A stretch of 37,483 nt of DNA from an uncultured Rhodopila sp. GTDB taxonomy: Bacteria > Pseudomonadota > Alphaproteobacteria > Acetobacterales > Acetobacteraceae. How positions within the stretch are numbered: the first letter of the stretch is position 1; each line of letters begins with the position of its first letter. The translations under genes were made by a program, and so were the position numbers. Shown in pieces: positions 24,166-32,426 of the stretch. Location of the stretch: positions 1 to 37,483 of the forward strand of contig CAINOE010000210.1 of the NCBI GenBank assembly GCA_903851415.1. Reading direction: 5' to 3'. A model generated the notes under the pieces. That model searched no databases. It saw only the letters and a list, made by a program, of their open reading frames with translations, and was not told where the DNA came from.

Positions 24166-24419
24166 TAGAGCCGGGGCCTGCCCCGTTGCCCGGCGGCTGA
24201 GCGTGATAAGCCCGCGGCAACGGTGGAGTACGGCCGCAACGCCCCCGAAGCGACAAGCTCGCTCAGCTCCCTGGTCATTTCGGCGCTGGCGCCATCGAGC
24301 ACGTTGAACAGGTCGCGCAGCTTGCGCTGACGCCGGGACAATTCGAAGCCCATATAGGCGACTGCGACGGCTCCCGCCACGCCGGCCAGGACATCCGTAA
24401 GGCTCCATTGCTCGAACAC
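24165..24419 (-). CDS. Small membrane-anchored protein, unknown
   Basis: An 84-residue ORF starting at GTG 24419 with a GGAG ribosome site seven bases upstream. An N-terminal hydrophobic helix (VLAGVAGAVAVAYMGFEL) is followed by a basic RRQRKLRDLFNVLD and a helical segment SAEMTRELSELVASG, fitting a single-pass protein with a short cytoplasmic helix. The stop codon begins at the end of the nested inverted repeat. It lies 41 bp after the 258-residue gene on the same strand and is probably co-transcribed with it. The family is not recognised. Confidence 0.55.
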   Translation of the reverse strand: MFEQWSLTDVLAGVAGAVAVAYMGFELSRRQRKLRDLFNVLDGASAEMTRELSELVASGALRPYSTVAAGLSRSAAGQRGRPRL

Positions 24420-24460
24420 GATGCGTCTCCTTGTCGTTCGCGCCGTCGTTGACGCCGGGC

Positions 24461-25237
24461 TTATATCTTCAGCAGGTCGTTATGGGGAGTGCTGCCGGCC
24501 AGGATGGCGATGGCTCCCTTCAGGCCCTCAAGTTGGAGGCGGCTGTGCACCTCGGCCTCGAAGTTGCTGGACACTTCGTGGCGCGCCAGGAAATGCACCA
24601 ACATCTGCAACGCGCGCGTCAGGGCGTCTTCGCTCCGCAGCAGGCCCAGATGCAGCCGCAGCCCGTGCACGCCCAGGGTGCCCGGGCGCTTGATCGCACG
24701 CAGGTCATGCACGCAAACGATCGGGTCGCGTCCGATGAGCTCCCGGTGCTTGCGCAGCAGCGCCACCGAGGTGGCGCGATTGAGCCAGTATGTCGGCGTA
24801 TTCCCGGTCAGCGTGTCGAACAGCGGAATTTGCTTCCGCAAAACCCTGTGGGCGGTTTCGTTCCAGCCGGTATCGATGACGAAGACCTGGAACCGCGTTT
24901 CCTGGCCCGGTTCGCTCGCGGTCGCCGCGGCCTCCAACAGCTCAGGTACGGCAACACCGCGCCTGATCTTCTTCTTGCCGCCCACCGGCGCGCGGCCAGC
25001 CGGTGGACGGGCGGCGGGCTGGCCGGGCGGCGGGTCGACCGGCGCGGCGTTTGCTTGACCGGCGGCCTCCCGGGCGGTTTTGTCCGGAACCGCGCCGGCA
25101 TCGTCTCCCCCGGTCATCGCGCCGCCGCGTTCCGCACCGGAGGTGGCCTCGGAGGCAACCGAAGCCTCGCCCGCCCCGCCGTTTGCCCGGTGCGGCGCGG
25201 GATCGGCGAACCCCGTGTCCGAGGCAGGATCAGTCAT
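24461..25237 (-). CDS. Protein with disordered N-terminus, unknown function
   Basis: A 258-residue protein with a very good ribosome site (GAGGAG at 25247-25252). About the first 95 residues are Ala/Gly/Pro/Glu-rich and probably disordered, closing with a basic KKKIRRG patch. The rest looks globular: FQVFVIDTGWNETAHRVL, IPLFDTLTGNTPTYWLN, DPIVCVHDLRAIKRPG and VHFLARHEVSSNFEAEVHSR, a beta/alpha pattern without a motif I can assign. A clean coding frame and two-gene arrangement with the small membrane protein support it being real. It is divergent from the cbiM riboswitch. Confidence 0.7.
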   Translation of the reverse strand: MTDPASDTGFADPAPHRANGGAGEASVASEATSGAERGGAMTGGDDAGAVPDKTAREAAGQANAAPVDPPPGQPAARPPAGRAPVGGKKKIRRGVAVPELLEAAATASEPGQETRFQVFVIDTGWNETAHRVLRKQIPLFDTLTGNTPTYWLNRATSVALLRKHRELIGRDPIVCVHDLRAIKRPGTLGVHGLRLHLGLLRSEDALTRALQMLVHFLARHEVSSNFEAEVHSRLQLEGLKGAIAILAGSTPHNDLLKI

Positions 25238-25252
25238 TGCCGTCTCTCCTCA

Positions 25253-25579
25253 AAACCGGGCGGCTTCAACAGCCGCGTCAGCGATCATCCCACCACCCTG
25301 ATGCAAGATCCCGGCGGAAGAAGCGCCGCCGGATCCAGGGCGAGGGTGGCCGGGAAGGGCATTGCAGAACGTCTCCCCGCTGATGTTCGGACAGTCGCCG
25401 GAAACGTTGGCGGCAGCAAATCCGGATGTGCCCGAGCGGGTAGCCTGGCCAGGAATATCTCGGTGTGACGGCAAAATCTTATCATGCGCCACATTTTTCC
25501 AACAAGTGGCAGGATGTGCTTCGAGTCCGCGAACCGTCCGGCACGGAAGGCCTGATGTAACAAATCGTTAATCTCATCC
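25253..25579. other. Intergenic stretch, no gene supported
   Basis: About 330 bp between the divergent unknown gene and the cbiM promoter. It contains an AT-richer patch near 25470-25500. I see no ORF with a ribosome site and no tRNA. Confidence 0.4.
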
Positions 25580-25608
25580 TTGACCTCCCGCCGGCGCGCT
25601 GGTAGCCA
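25580..25608 (+). promoter_or_regulatory. Promoter of the cbiMNQO riboswitch transcript
   Basis: TTGACC (25580-25585), a 17-bp spacer and TAGCCA (25603-25608), about ten bases before the aptamer begins. The same spacing recurs before the other two riboswitches. Confidence 0.55.
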
Positions 25609-25618
25609 CGCCCGGGAT

Positions 25619-25803
25619 GGTGCCGGGCTTGCTCCCCGGTGAAAAGGGAATGCGGTTCAAAGCCGCGGCTGCCCCCGCAACTGTAAGCGGTCAGGGTTCG
25701 GTTCGTAGATGCCACTGGCTGTCACCCCGCATTCCACCCGGTGACGCAAAGGCCGGGAAGGTGGACCGCACACCCCGTGCCCCGCGAGCCAGGAGACCTG
25801 CCA
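25619..25803 (+). promoter_or_regulatory. Cobalamin riboswitch controlling cbiMNQO
   Basis: The full set of cobalamin aptamer landmarks is in order: GTGAAAAGGGAA (near 25639), GGCTGCCCCCGCAACTGTAA (25667-25686), ATGCCACTGG (25709-25718), GCCGGGAAGG (25752-25761) and the B12 box GCGAGCCAGGAGACCTGCC (25784-25802). Binding of adenosylcobalamin normally lowers expression. The cbiM start is 86 bases after the box, leaving room for an expression platform. Confidence 0.97.
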
Positions 25804-25888
25804 TCGCTGTCGTGCGCGCGGGCGTATTCGGGGCGGGGTGTCCCGACGGCGAGAATCCGCGCCACGGATCGAGTGGAAGGTCCTGGCT

Positions 25889-26557
25889 ATGCATATCATG
25901 GAAGGCTACCTGCCGCCTTTACATTGCGCCGGCTGGTTCGCGGTGTCCTCGCCCTTTGTGGTTGCGGGCGCGCTGAAGGTGAAACGGATCGTCCGCGAGC
26001 GGCCGCAGGCGCGCCTGACGCTGGCCGCTGCGGGCGCCTTCGCCTTTGTCCTGTCGGCACTGAAGATGCCCAGCGTCACCGGCTCCTGCTCGCATCCGAC
26101 CGGGACCGGGTTCGGAGCCATCGTGTTCGGGCCATCGGTGATGGCGCTGCTCGGGACCATCGTGCTGCTGTTTCAGGCCCTGCTGATGGCGCATGGCGGC
26201 CTGACGACGCTTGGCGCCAATGTCTTTTCCATGGCGATCGCCGGGCCTTGGGTCAGTTGGCTGGTGTGGCGCGGGGCCGGCCGCCTCGGCGCGGGCATTG
26301 CGGTCTCGGTGTTCCTCGGCGCCGCGCTGGGTGACCTGGCCACCTATGCCGTCACCTCCGTCCAGCTTGCCCTGGCCTATCCCGATCCGGTCTCCGGCTT
26401 CCCCGGGGCGGTCACGAAGTTCGGCAGCATCTACGCCATCACCCAGGTGCCCCTGGCGATTGCCGAGGGCCTGCTGACCGTGGTGGTGATGAACGCCCTG
26501 TCACGCCGCGCCGGCATGGCCGACGAGATCCGGGTGCTGGCCGGGGAGGTTGCATAA
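25889..26557 (+). CDS. cbiM: Cobalt ECF transporter substrate-binding membrane subunit
   Basis: CbiM is the cobalt-binding core of the energy-coupling-factor transporter CbiMNQO. ATG 25889 gives 222 residues starting MHIMEGYLPP; the conserved N-terminal Met-His, which coordinates the metal, requires this start (an in-frame frame open to 25838 would bury it). GGAAGG lies eight bases upstream. KMPSVTGSCSHPTGTGFGAI carries the second conserved histidine loop, and multiple membrane helices follow. Its TAA overlaps the cbiN start by one base. The riboswitch upstream ties it to cobalamin supply. Confidence 0.97.
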   Translation: MHIMEGYLPPLHCAGWFAVSSPFVVAGALKVKRIVRERPQARLTLAAAGAFAFVLSALKMPSVTGSCSHPTGTGFGAIVFGPSVMALLGTIVLLFQALLMAHGGLTTLGANVFSMAIAGPWVSWLVWRGAGRLGAGIAVSVFLGAALGDLATYAVTSVQLALAYPDPVSGFPGAVTKFGSIYAITQVPLAIAEGLLTVVVMNALSRRAGMADEIRVLAGEVA

Positions 26558-26853
26558 TGGCCATCAACCGCTCCTGGTGGCTCGGCGGCGCCGCCGTCGC
26601 GATCATCGCCGCGCCTTTGGTCATTCCCGGGCTGGGCGGCGACTTCAAGGGTTCGGACGACATCGGAACCGACGCCATCACGGCGAGCCCCGGCTTCCAC
26701 CGGTGGGTTCACCCGATCTGGGAACCGCCGAGCGACGAGGTCGAAAGCCTGCTGTTCGCCCTGCAGGCCGCCATCGGCGCGGGCGTCATCGGCTATGTCA
26801 TCGGCCGCCGCCACGCCGCGCGGCGGCGCGATGACGATGTCTCCGGTCGATAG
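26557..26853 (+). CDS. cbiN: Cobalt transport auxiliary protein
   Basis: A 98-residue protein with two membrane spans (WWLGGAAVAIIAAPLVI and ALQAAIGAGVIGYVIGRR) flanking a periplasmic loop containing KGSDDIGTDAITA and PGFHRWVHPIWEPPSDEVES, typical of CbiN. It helps cobalt load into CbiM. It overlaps cbiM by one base and cbiQ by about 20 bases. Confidence 0.93.
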   Translation: MAINRSWWLGGAAVAIIAAPLVIPGLGGDFKGSDDIGTDAITASPGFHRWVHPIWEPPSDEVESLLFALQAAIGAGVIGYVIGRRHAARRRDDDVSGR

Positions 26854-27568
26854 ATCCGCTCACCTAAACCGCTGGCGCCGCCGTCCCCTGGCTGAAAAAT
26901 CCCTGCTGGCCCTGGGGATGCTGGTGCTGGCCGTCTCGCTGCCGCCATTCCCGGCGGCGCTGCTGATCGCCGCGATCATGACGGCGGCGGCCCTTATCGG
27001 CGCGAGGGTGCCGGTTCGGGTGTGGCTGGGCTGCGCGCTGGCGCCCGCGGGTTTCATGCTGACCGGCGCGGTCGCGCTGGCGGTGCAGATCGACGGTCAC
27101 GGCGTCAGCCTGCCGCCCGCCGGCCTGGCGGCGGCGGGCGGGCTGATCACCCGATCGCTGGCGGGCCTGTCATGCCTGCTGTTCCTCGCCCTGACCACGC
27201 CGGCAACCGACCTGATGGCGGGCCTGCGCCGCCTCGGCGTGCCGGCGGAGATCGTCGAGATCGCGCTGCTGATGTACCGCTTCATCTTCCTGATCGCCGA
27301 TGAGGCGTTCGCGATGAACGCGGCGCAGGCCGCGAGGCTCGGCCATTCCACCAATCGGCTGCGGTTGCGCTCGCTCGGGCTGCTGCTGGCGAGCCTGCTG
27401 CCGCGCGCGCTCGACCGGGCGCGGCGCCTGGAAACCGGGTTGGCCGCGCGCGGCTGGGAGGGCGAGATGCGGGTTCTCAGCGACCAGCCCGCACTGTCCT
27501 GGCCGGTTCTGGCGCTGATTGTGACTGCGGAAGGGCTGATCGCGGCGGCGGGACTCTGGCTGTCATGA
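26831..27568 (+). CDS. cbiQ: Cobalt ECF transporter T (coupling) subunit
   Basis: The T component couples CbiM to the ATPase. About 245 residues from ATG 26831 (ATG 26837 is equally possible; the longer frame from 26795 lies inside cbiN). Four or five hydrophobic helices are followed by cytoplasmic coupling helices with AARLGHSTNRLRLRS and ALDRARRLETGLAARGWEGE, the Ala-Arg-Gly signature that contacts the ATPase. Its stop overlaps the cbiO start as ATGA. Confidence 0.93.
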   Translation: MTMSPVDRSAHLNRWRRRPLAEKSLLALGMLVLAVSLPPFPAALLIAAIMTAAALIGARVPVRVWLGCALAPAGFMLTGAVALAVQIDGHGVSLPPAGLAAAGGLITRSLAGLSCLLFLALTTPATDLMAGLRRLGVPAEIVEIALLMYRFIFLIADEAFAMNAAQAARLGHSTNRLRLRSLGLLLASLLPRALDRARRLETGLAARGWEGEMRVLSDQPALSWPVLALIVTAEGLIAAAGLWLS

Positions 27569-28419
27569 CGATCCTGCAGGCGGAGGCGCTGAGCTACGCC
27601 TTTCCCGGCGGCATTCCGGCGTTGTCGAAGCTGAGCCTGACCATCTCGCGGGGCCGGCGCCTGGCGATCCTCGGGCCGAACGGCGCCGGCAAGACCACGC
27701 TGCTGCTGCACCTGAACGGCACGTTGCGGCCGGGTTCGGGCCGGGTGCTGCTGGACGGCGAACCGGTGGGATATTCGCGCGCGGGCCTGACGGCATGGCG
27801 GCGGCGGGTCGGCCTGGTGCTGCAGGACCCGGACGATCAGTTGTTCGCCGCCTCGGTGTTCGAGGATGTCTCATTCGGGCCGCTGAACCTCGGCCTGACC
27901 ACGCCGCAAGCGCGCGAGCGGGTCAATGAGGCGCTGGCCGCGCTGCGGATCGCCGATCTGGCGGACCGCGCGACGCATATGCTGTCGGGGGGACAGAAGA
28001 AGCGGGTCGCGATTGCGGGAGCCGTCGCCATGCGGCCCGATGTGTTGTTGCTGGATGAGCCGACGGCGGGGCTGGACCAGGATGCCTGCGGGCACCTGCT
28101 GACGGTGCTCGACGCGCTGTCGGCGGCCGGGACGACCCTGGTGTTCACCACTCATGACGTCGACCTCGCCTACACCCTGGCCGACGATGTGGCTTTGTTC
28201 AGCGGCGGCAAGGTCATTGCCCGTGGTTCGGCGGAGACCGTGCTGGCCGGCCGCGAGGCGATGGCGGCGGCGCATCTGCGCCCGCCGCTGCTGCTGGAGC
28301 TGGGCCTGAAAGCCCGCGCTTTCGGATGGTTGGCAGCAGGGAACCCGTTGCCGCGGCGGCGGCAGGACATGCTTGACCTGATGGACGCTGTGGGCGGGCG
28401 TGGATTGGCACGCCGGTAG
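27565..28419 (+). CDS. cbiO: Cobalt ECF transporter ATP-binding subunit
   Basis: An ABC ATPase of 284 residues: Walker A GPNGAGKTT (37-45), a Q-loop in VLQDPDDQLF, signature LSGGQKKR (140-147), Walker B VLLLDEPTAGLD (160-171) and H-loop H197. The LFAASVFEDVSFGP segment is typical of CbiO/EcfA. It completes the cbiMNQO operon, with ATGA coupling to cbiQ. Confidence 0.97.
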   Translation: MTILQAEALSYAFPGGIPALSKLSLTISRGRRLAILGPNGAGKTTLLLHLNGTLRPGSGRVLLDGEPVGYSRAGLTAWRRRVGLVLQDPDDQLFAASVFEDVSFGPLNLGLTTPQARERVNEALAALRIADLADRATHMLSGGQKKRVAIAGAVAMRPDVLLLDEPTAGLDQDACGHLLTVLDALSAAGTTLVFTTHDVDLAYTLADDVALFSGGKVIARGSAETVLAGREAMAAAHLRPPLLLELGLKARAFGWLAAGNPLPRRRQDMLDLMDAVGGRGLARR

Positions 28420-28486
28420 GGTTCGAGCCCGCCGAGCCGGCTTGCCGACAGCACGGAACCAACTGTTTGTGCATGCTTTTTGCGGG

Positions 28487-28515
28487 TTGCCCGGGCCGAA
28501 TTGTAACGGTAGCCT
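28487..28515 (+). promoter_or_regulatory. Promoter of the riboswitch-controlled outer-membrane protein
   Basis: TTGCCC (28487-28492), a 17-bp spacer and TAGCCT (28510-28515), just before the aptamer; similar to the cbiM promoter in sequence and spacing. Confidence 0.45.
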
Positions 28516-28523
28516 AAATCGTC

Positions 28524-28738
28524 ACCGGTCCCGCGCGAGCGGGTGAAAAGGGAACGCCGTGCGCTCCGGCTGGACGATTGGTCCGGGGGCAAGTCGGCGG
28601 CTGCCCCCGCAACTGTCAGCGGCGAGCCGCTGGCCCGATTACTTCGCTTTCGCCTGGAAGCGGGTAGGTCACTGAACCCGACAGGGTTTGGGAAGGCAGG
28701 GCCGGAGGTGTTGACCCGCGAGCCAGGAGACCTGCCGG
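28524..28738 (+). promoter_or_regulatory. Cobalamin riboswitch controlling a two-barrel outer-membrane protein
   Basis: Landmarks: GGGTGAAAAGGGAACGCCG (28541-28559), CGGCTGCCCCCGCAACTGTC (28599-28618), GTCACTG in place of GCCACTG (28668-28674), TGGGAAGGCAGG (28689-28700) and the B12 box GCGAGCCAGGAGACCTGCC (28718-28736). It is separated from cbiO by about 100 bp and has its own promoter. The ATG of the downstream gene is about 53 bases after the box. Confidence 0.96.
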
Positions 28739-28789
28739 CGTCGCGCCAACACACTGCCATGGCTGGGGCCACGGCAGCGAGGACGTTCC

Positions 28790-31027
28790 ATGCCTGTCAC
28801 CCTGACCGCCGCACACCGCCGCGCCGCCCCCGTTGCTGCGTCCCTTGTGGATCGCAGCGCGTCCATGCCCGTGCTGCCCTCGATCAGCCGATTGCGATCC
28901 GCCCCGAAGGCATCGGTGCTTGCCCTTGCTGCGGCGGCAGCGGCAGGCTGGCCCACTGACGGGCGCGCGCAAGGCGCCGGTCCGGCCCCGCAACCGGCGA
29001 CGCCGGACCTGAGCCAGCCGGCTCATGCCGATGAAGCAGCCGGCGCCGCACGGACGCCCTATGACTGGACCGGCTTTTATCTCGGCGGCAACCTCGGCTA
29101 CGCGTTTGGGCACTCGAACTGGAATGCCGGGCAGGGCAACTCCGGCTCGCTGAGCTTTTCTCAGCCAATCGACAGCTTCAACGAGTCGGGCAGTGTCGTC
29201 GGGGGTTTGCAGGCGGGTTACGACTACCTGCTGCCGAACCGTTTCCTGCTCGGCGCGGAGATCGATGCCACGTTCCCGGGCTATCAAACCCTCTCCGGAA
29301 TCTCCACCGGCGGCATCGCCAATTTCACCTCGCCGGCGCTCGGTCCGCAGACCTACAGCGATACCCTTCTCTGGTCCGGCACGGCGCGGCTTCGGCTTGG
29401 CTATGCGCCCGGCGATTGGCTGTTCTATGTCACCGGAGGCCTGGCCTGGGCGCAGGACCAACTGTCGCTGACGCAGGCCTCCACCGGCGCGAGCGGATCG
29501 ACGACCATGTGGCGCCCGGGCTACGCGGCGGGCGCCGGGGTCGAAGTGCCGATCCTGCCGAACTGGACGGCGCGCGCTGAGTATCTGTTCACCGGTTACG
29601 GCCACAACACCGCCAACTTCGGCAACGGATTGCAGCCGGTCAGGTCCGATTTGAACCTGTCGGTGCTGCGCGTCGGCCTGGACTATCAGTTCGGAGGCAA
29701 TCCGTTCGCGCCGCAGGACCAGCCGGCGTCCTCTTTGCCGGCGTGGGCGAGCCGGGCCTCGGACAATGTCAGCCTGCACGGTCAGGCAACGGAGGTCTGG
29801 CAGGGCTATCCGGGATTCCGTTCGCCTTATGAAGGCGCCAACAGCCTCCCCGGCGGCGGGCAGGGCCGCCAGACCACCGATCTCACACTCTATGCCGGGG
29901 TGCGACTTTGGGAAGGCGCGGAGCTTTGGATCAACCCGGAGATCGATCAGGGTTTCGGTCTCGCCGATACCCACGGCGTGGCCGGTTTCCCCAGCGGCGA
30001 ATCCTACAAGCTCGGCTTCGCCTACCCGTACGTGCGCGCCAACCGCTATTTCATCCGCCAGACCATCGAATTGGGTGGCGAAAGCCAAAAGGTCGAGGCC
30101 GACGTCAACCAGTTCGCGGGAACGACGACCGCGGACCGCGTGGTGCTGACGGTGGGCAAATTCTATATCATGGACCTGTTCGACACCAACAAGTACGCCA
30201 ACAATCCCAAGGTCGATTTCCTGAACTGGACGGCGATCAATGCCGGCACGTTCGACTTTGCCAGCGACGCCTGGTCCACCACCTATGGCGCGGCCGCCGA
30301 ATGGTACCAGGGGCCGTGGACGCTGCGCGGCGGGGTTTTCGATGCGTCGTCGACCCCCTCCGGCGGCGGCGGAGACAGCGCCGAAGGCTACGAGCTCGAC
30401 CCCACCTTCCAGCAGTTGCAGTTTATCCTGGAGCTCGAGCGCCGATACACGCTGTGGGACCAACCCGGCACGATCAAGGTCACCGGCTTTGTCCTCAATG
30501 GGCGCATGGGAAGTTTCAAAGACGCCCTCTATCTCTCGCAAACGACGGGCCTCGATGCCAGCGACGCGCTGGCGGTGGTGCGCCAGTGGCGGACGACCCA
30601 AGGTGTCAGCCTTAATCTGGCGCAGCAGGTGAACGACAGCGTCGGCGTGTTCGGTCGCCTCGGCTGGGCCAATGGCAATGTCGAGCCGTGGGACAATACC
30701 GACGTCGACAGCACGCTTGAGGCCGGGGTCTCCGTGAGCGGCAAGCGATGGAACCGGCCGGATGACACGTGGGGCCTCGCCGTCATTCTCAACGGCATCA
30801 GCGGTATCCACGCGGACTATTTCAACGCCGGCGGCACCGGCATCGTCATCGGCGACGGCCAACTGCCGAAATCCGGGCTGGAGCAGATCGTCGAGACTTA
30901 TTACAACTACGCTCTTACCTCGTCGGTGGGCCTGAGCCTGGACTATCAGTTCATCCGCAATCCCGCCTACAATCTCCAGCGCGGGCCGGCGAACGTCTTT
31001 GCCGGGCGGTTTCATTGGTCGTTTTAG
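28790..31027 (+). CDS. Two-barrel outer-membrane protein: Omp25-like barrel fused to OprB-type porin
   Basis: 745 residues from ATG 28790 (GCGAGGA upstream). A long signal region ends near AAGWPTDGRAQ (about 60). Residues 91-302 form a complete small barrel of the Omp25/RopB type: YDWTGFYLGGNLGYAFGHS at the start, GLQAGYDYLLPNRFLLGAE in the middle and VLRVGLDYQFGG at the end. Residues 325-745 form a second barrel of the OprB family, ending FAGRFHWSF. The two are joined by a short linker. No TonB box or plug is seen, so uptake would be passive. The cobalamin riboswitch just upstream suggests a role in cobalt or corrinoid passage across the outer membrane; this is inference. Alternative start: ATG 28865. 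Confidence 0.88.
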   Translation: MPVTLTAAHRRAAPVAASLVDRSASMPVLPSISRLRSAPKASVLALAAAAAAGWPTDGRAQGAGPAPQPATPDLSQPAHADEAAGAARTPYDWTGFYLGGNLGYAFGHSNWNAGQGNSGSLSFSQPIDSFNESGSVVGGLQAGYDYLLPNRFLLGAEIDATFPGYQTLSGISTGGIANFTSPALGPQTYSDTLLWSGTARLRLGYAPGDWLFYVTGGLAWAQDQLSLTQASTGASGSTTMWRPGYAAGAGVEVPILPNWTARAEYLFTGYGHNTANFGNGLQPVRSDLNLSVLRVGLDYQFGGNPFAPQDQPASSLPAWASRASDNVSLHGQATEVWQGYPGFRSPYEGANSLPGGGQGRQTTDLTLYAGVRLWEGAELWINPEIDQGFGLADTHGVAGFPSGESYKLGFAYPYVRANRYFIRQTIELGGESQKVEADVNQFAGTTTADRVVLTVGKFYIMDLFDTNKYANNPKVDFLNWTAINAGTFDFASDAWSTTYGAAAEWYQGPWTLRGGVFDASSTPSGGGGDSAEGYELDPTFQQLQFILELERRYTLWDQPGTIKVTGFVLNGRMGSFKDALYLSQTTGLDASDALAVVRQWRTTQGVSLNLAQQVNDSVGVFGRLGWANGNVEPWDNTDVDSTLEAGVSVSGKRWNRPDDTWGLAVILNGISGIHADYFNAGGTGIVIGDGQLPKSGLEQIVETYYNYALTSSVGLSLDYQFIRNPAYNLQRGPANVFAGRFHWSF

Positions 31028-31058
31028 CAGGCTGAGGCAAACCCGCGGGCGATCCGGT

Positions 31059-31107
31059 ACTCTCCGGGCAGCGGTTTCGGCGTTCGCGCCGCGGCTGCCC
31101 GGGGAGT
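31059..31107. terminator. Bidirectional terminator between porin and Ni/Co permease genes
   Basis: ACTCTCCGGGCAGC (31059-31072) pairs with GCTGCCCGGGGAGT (31094-31107), 14 bp with one G-T pair, in the 120-bp gap between two convergent genes. Confidence 0.6.
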
Positions 31108-31147
31108 TCCGACCGCCCGGCGCGGTCTTTGCCAGGGCCGGCTGATT

Positions 31148-32212
31148 TCAATGCTTGCCGGGCGCAACTTCCAGGTCGTCGAGCCGCGCATAGCGGTAGA
31201 AGATAACCGACCCGATCCAGGCAAAAATGAATACCCCGACAATGGCGAAGCCGATGCTGCTGAAATTGTCGTTCAGCGTGCCGATGGCATCCCAGAACCA
31301 GCCCTCCAGACCCATTTGGCCGCCGATAAGGCCAAGCCCCTCGATGCCGCCGATGACCACGGCGACGACGACGGAAACCGCGGTGATCACCATGTTATAA
31401 TACAGTTTTCGCATCGGCTTGACGAACGCCCAGTTGTAGGCGCCCAGCATGATCACGCCGTCGGTCGTGTCGATCAGCGACATGCCGGCCGCGAACAGCG
31501 CCGGAAATACCATGATCGACCAGATCGACATGCCTTGTCCGGCCTGCGTGGCGGAGATGCCCAGCAGCGCGACCTCGGTCGCCGTATCGAAGCCGAGGCC
31601 GAACAGGAACCCGAGCGGCAGCATGTGCCAGCTTTTCGACACCAGATTGAACGCCGGCCGGAACAGCCGCGCCAGAAATCCCCGGCTGTTCAGCAGCAGA
31701 TCGAAGTCCTCATCGGCGTACGCGCCGCCGGCCCGCACATGGCGATACGTCCGCCGGATGCCGGCCAGGATGACGATGTTCATCGCCGCGATGACAAACA
31801 GGAACAGCGTCGAGACCGACGTGCCGACGATGCCGCCGACATCCTTAAAGGACTCGAAGTGCGACGCCAATTCCGTGGTGGTCACCGCGATGGCCAGTGC
31901 CGCCAGGACAACAACGGTGGAGTGGCCGATGGAGAACCAGAAACCGACAGTGACCGGACGTTTGCCCTCCTGCATCAGCTTGCGCGTCACGTTGTCTATG
32001 GCGGCGATATGATCCGCATCGACGGCATGGCGCAGGCCGAAACTGTAGGCCAGCAGCGCGGTGCCGAGCAGCACGGGATGCTCGCGGAAGGTGTAGAGCG
32101 CCCAGGCCCAAACGCCGAGATTTGCGGCAATCAGCAGGGTATAGATGCCGGTGATCCGGCCGCGCAGATCCTCCGCGCGATCGCTGAAACTTCGCATGAT
32201 CGACCCTGGCAT
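31148..32212 (-). CDS. Nickel/cobalt permease, NiCoT (HoxN/HupN/NixA) family
   Basis: A 354-residue inner-membrane permease with about eight hydrophobic spans. The family signature RHAVDADHIAAIDN (61-74) in helix II is intact, with the HxxxDH that selects Ni2+ or Co2+. FWFSIGHSTVV and LGFDTATEVALLG are the other conserved motifs. Ni versus Co preference cannot be read from sequence. ATG 32212 is supported by GGAG six bases upstream; ATG 32197 is a fallback. No cobalamin riboswitch is seen upstream, so, unlike cbiMNQO, it may not be repressed by B12. It is divergent from cobW. Confidence 0.93.
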   Translation of the reverse strand: MPGSIMRSFSDRAEDLRGRITGIYTLLIAANLGVWAWALYTFREHPVLLGTALLAYSFGLRHAVDADHIAAIDNVTRKLMQEGKRPVTVGFWFSIGHSTVVVLAALAIAVTTTELASHFESFKDVGGIVGTSVSTLFLFVIAAMNIVILAGIRRTYRHVRAGGAYADEDFDLLLNSRGFLARLFRPAFNLVSKSWHMLPLGFLFGLGFDTATEVALLGISATQAGQGMSIWSIMVFPALFAAGMSLIDTTDGVIMLGAYNWAFVKPMRKLYYNMVITAVSVVVAVVIGGIEGLGLIGGQMGLEGWFWDAIGTLNDNFSSIGFAIVGVFIFAWIGSVIFYRYARLDDLEVAPGKH

Positions 32213-32383
32213 CGCCGTCTCCTGCCGTCCGGTCCTGTTTCGTTGCGCGAGACCGTGGACGCGTCAGCCTAGCGTCACCGAGCGATCGCTGGCAATCCGG
32301 CGTTGCTCCGCCGGCCCGAACCCGCCATCCCTTCAGACGCGCCGGGCGCTTCGGCCAGGCACACCGGGCAATCCGGAAACCAT

Positions 32384-32412
32384 TTGACAGCCAATGCCGC
32401 CCGCCGCATACC
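32384..32412 (+). promoter_or_regulatory. Promoter of the cobW-cobN riboswitch transcript
   Basis: A consensus TTGACA (32384-32389), 17-bp spacer and CATACC (32407-32412), about 15 bases before the aptamer. Confidence 0.55.
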
Positions 32413-32426
32413 CGCGGCTTGTTTCG

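Noticed and set aside
28405..28450. Possible tRNA T-arm (GGTTCGAGCCC-like) after cbiO
   Set aside because: The stem around TTCGAGC pairs for only a few bases, and no acceptor, anticodon or D arm can be built around it.
28616..31015. 799-codon open frame opposite the two-barrel protein
   Set aside because: Antisense shadow; the plus strand has a signal peptide, barrel strands and a riboswitch.
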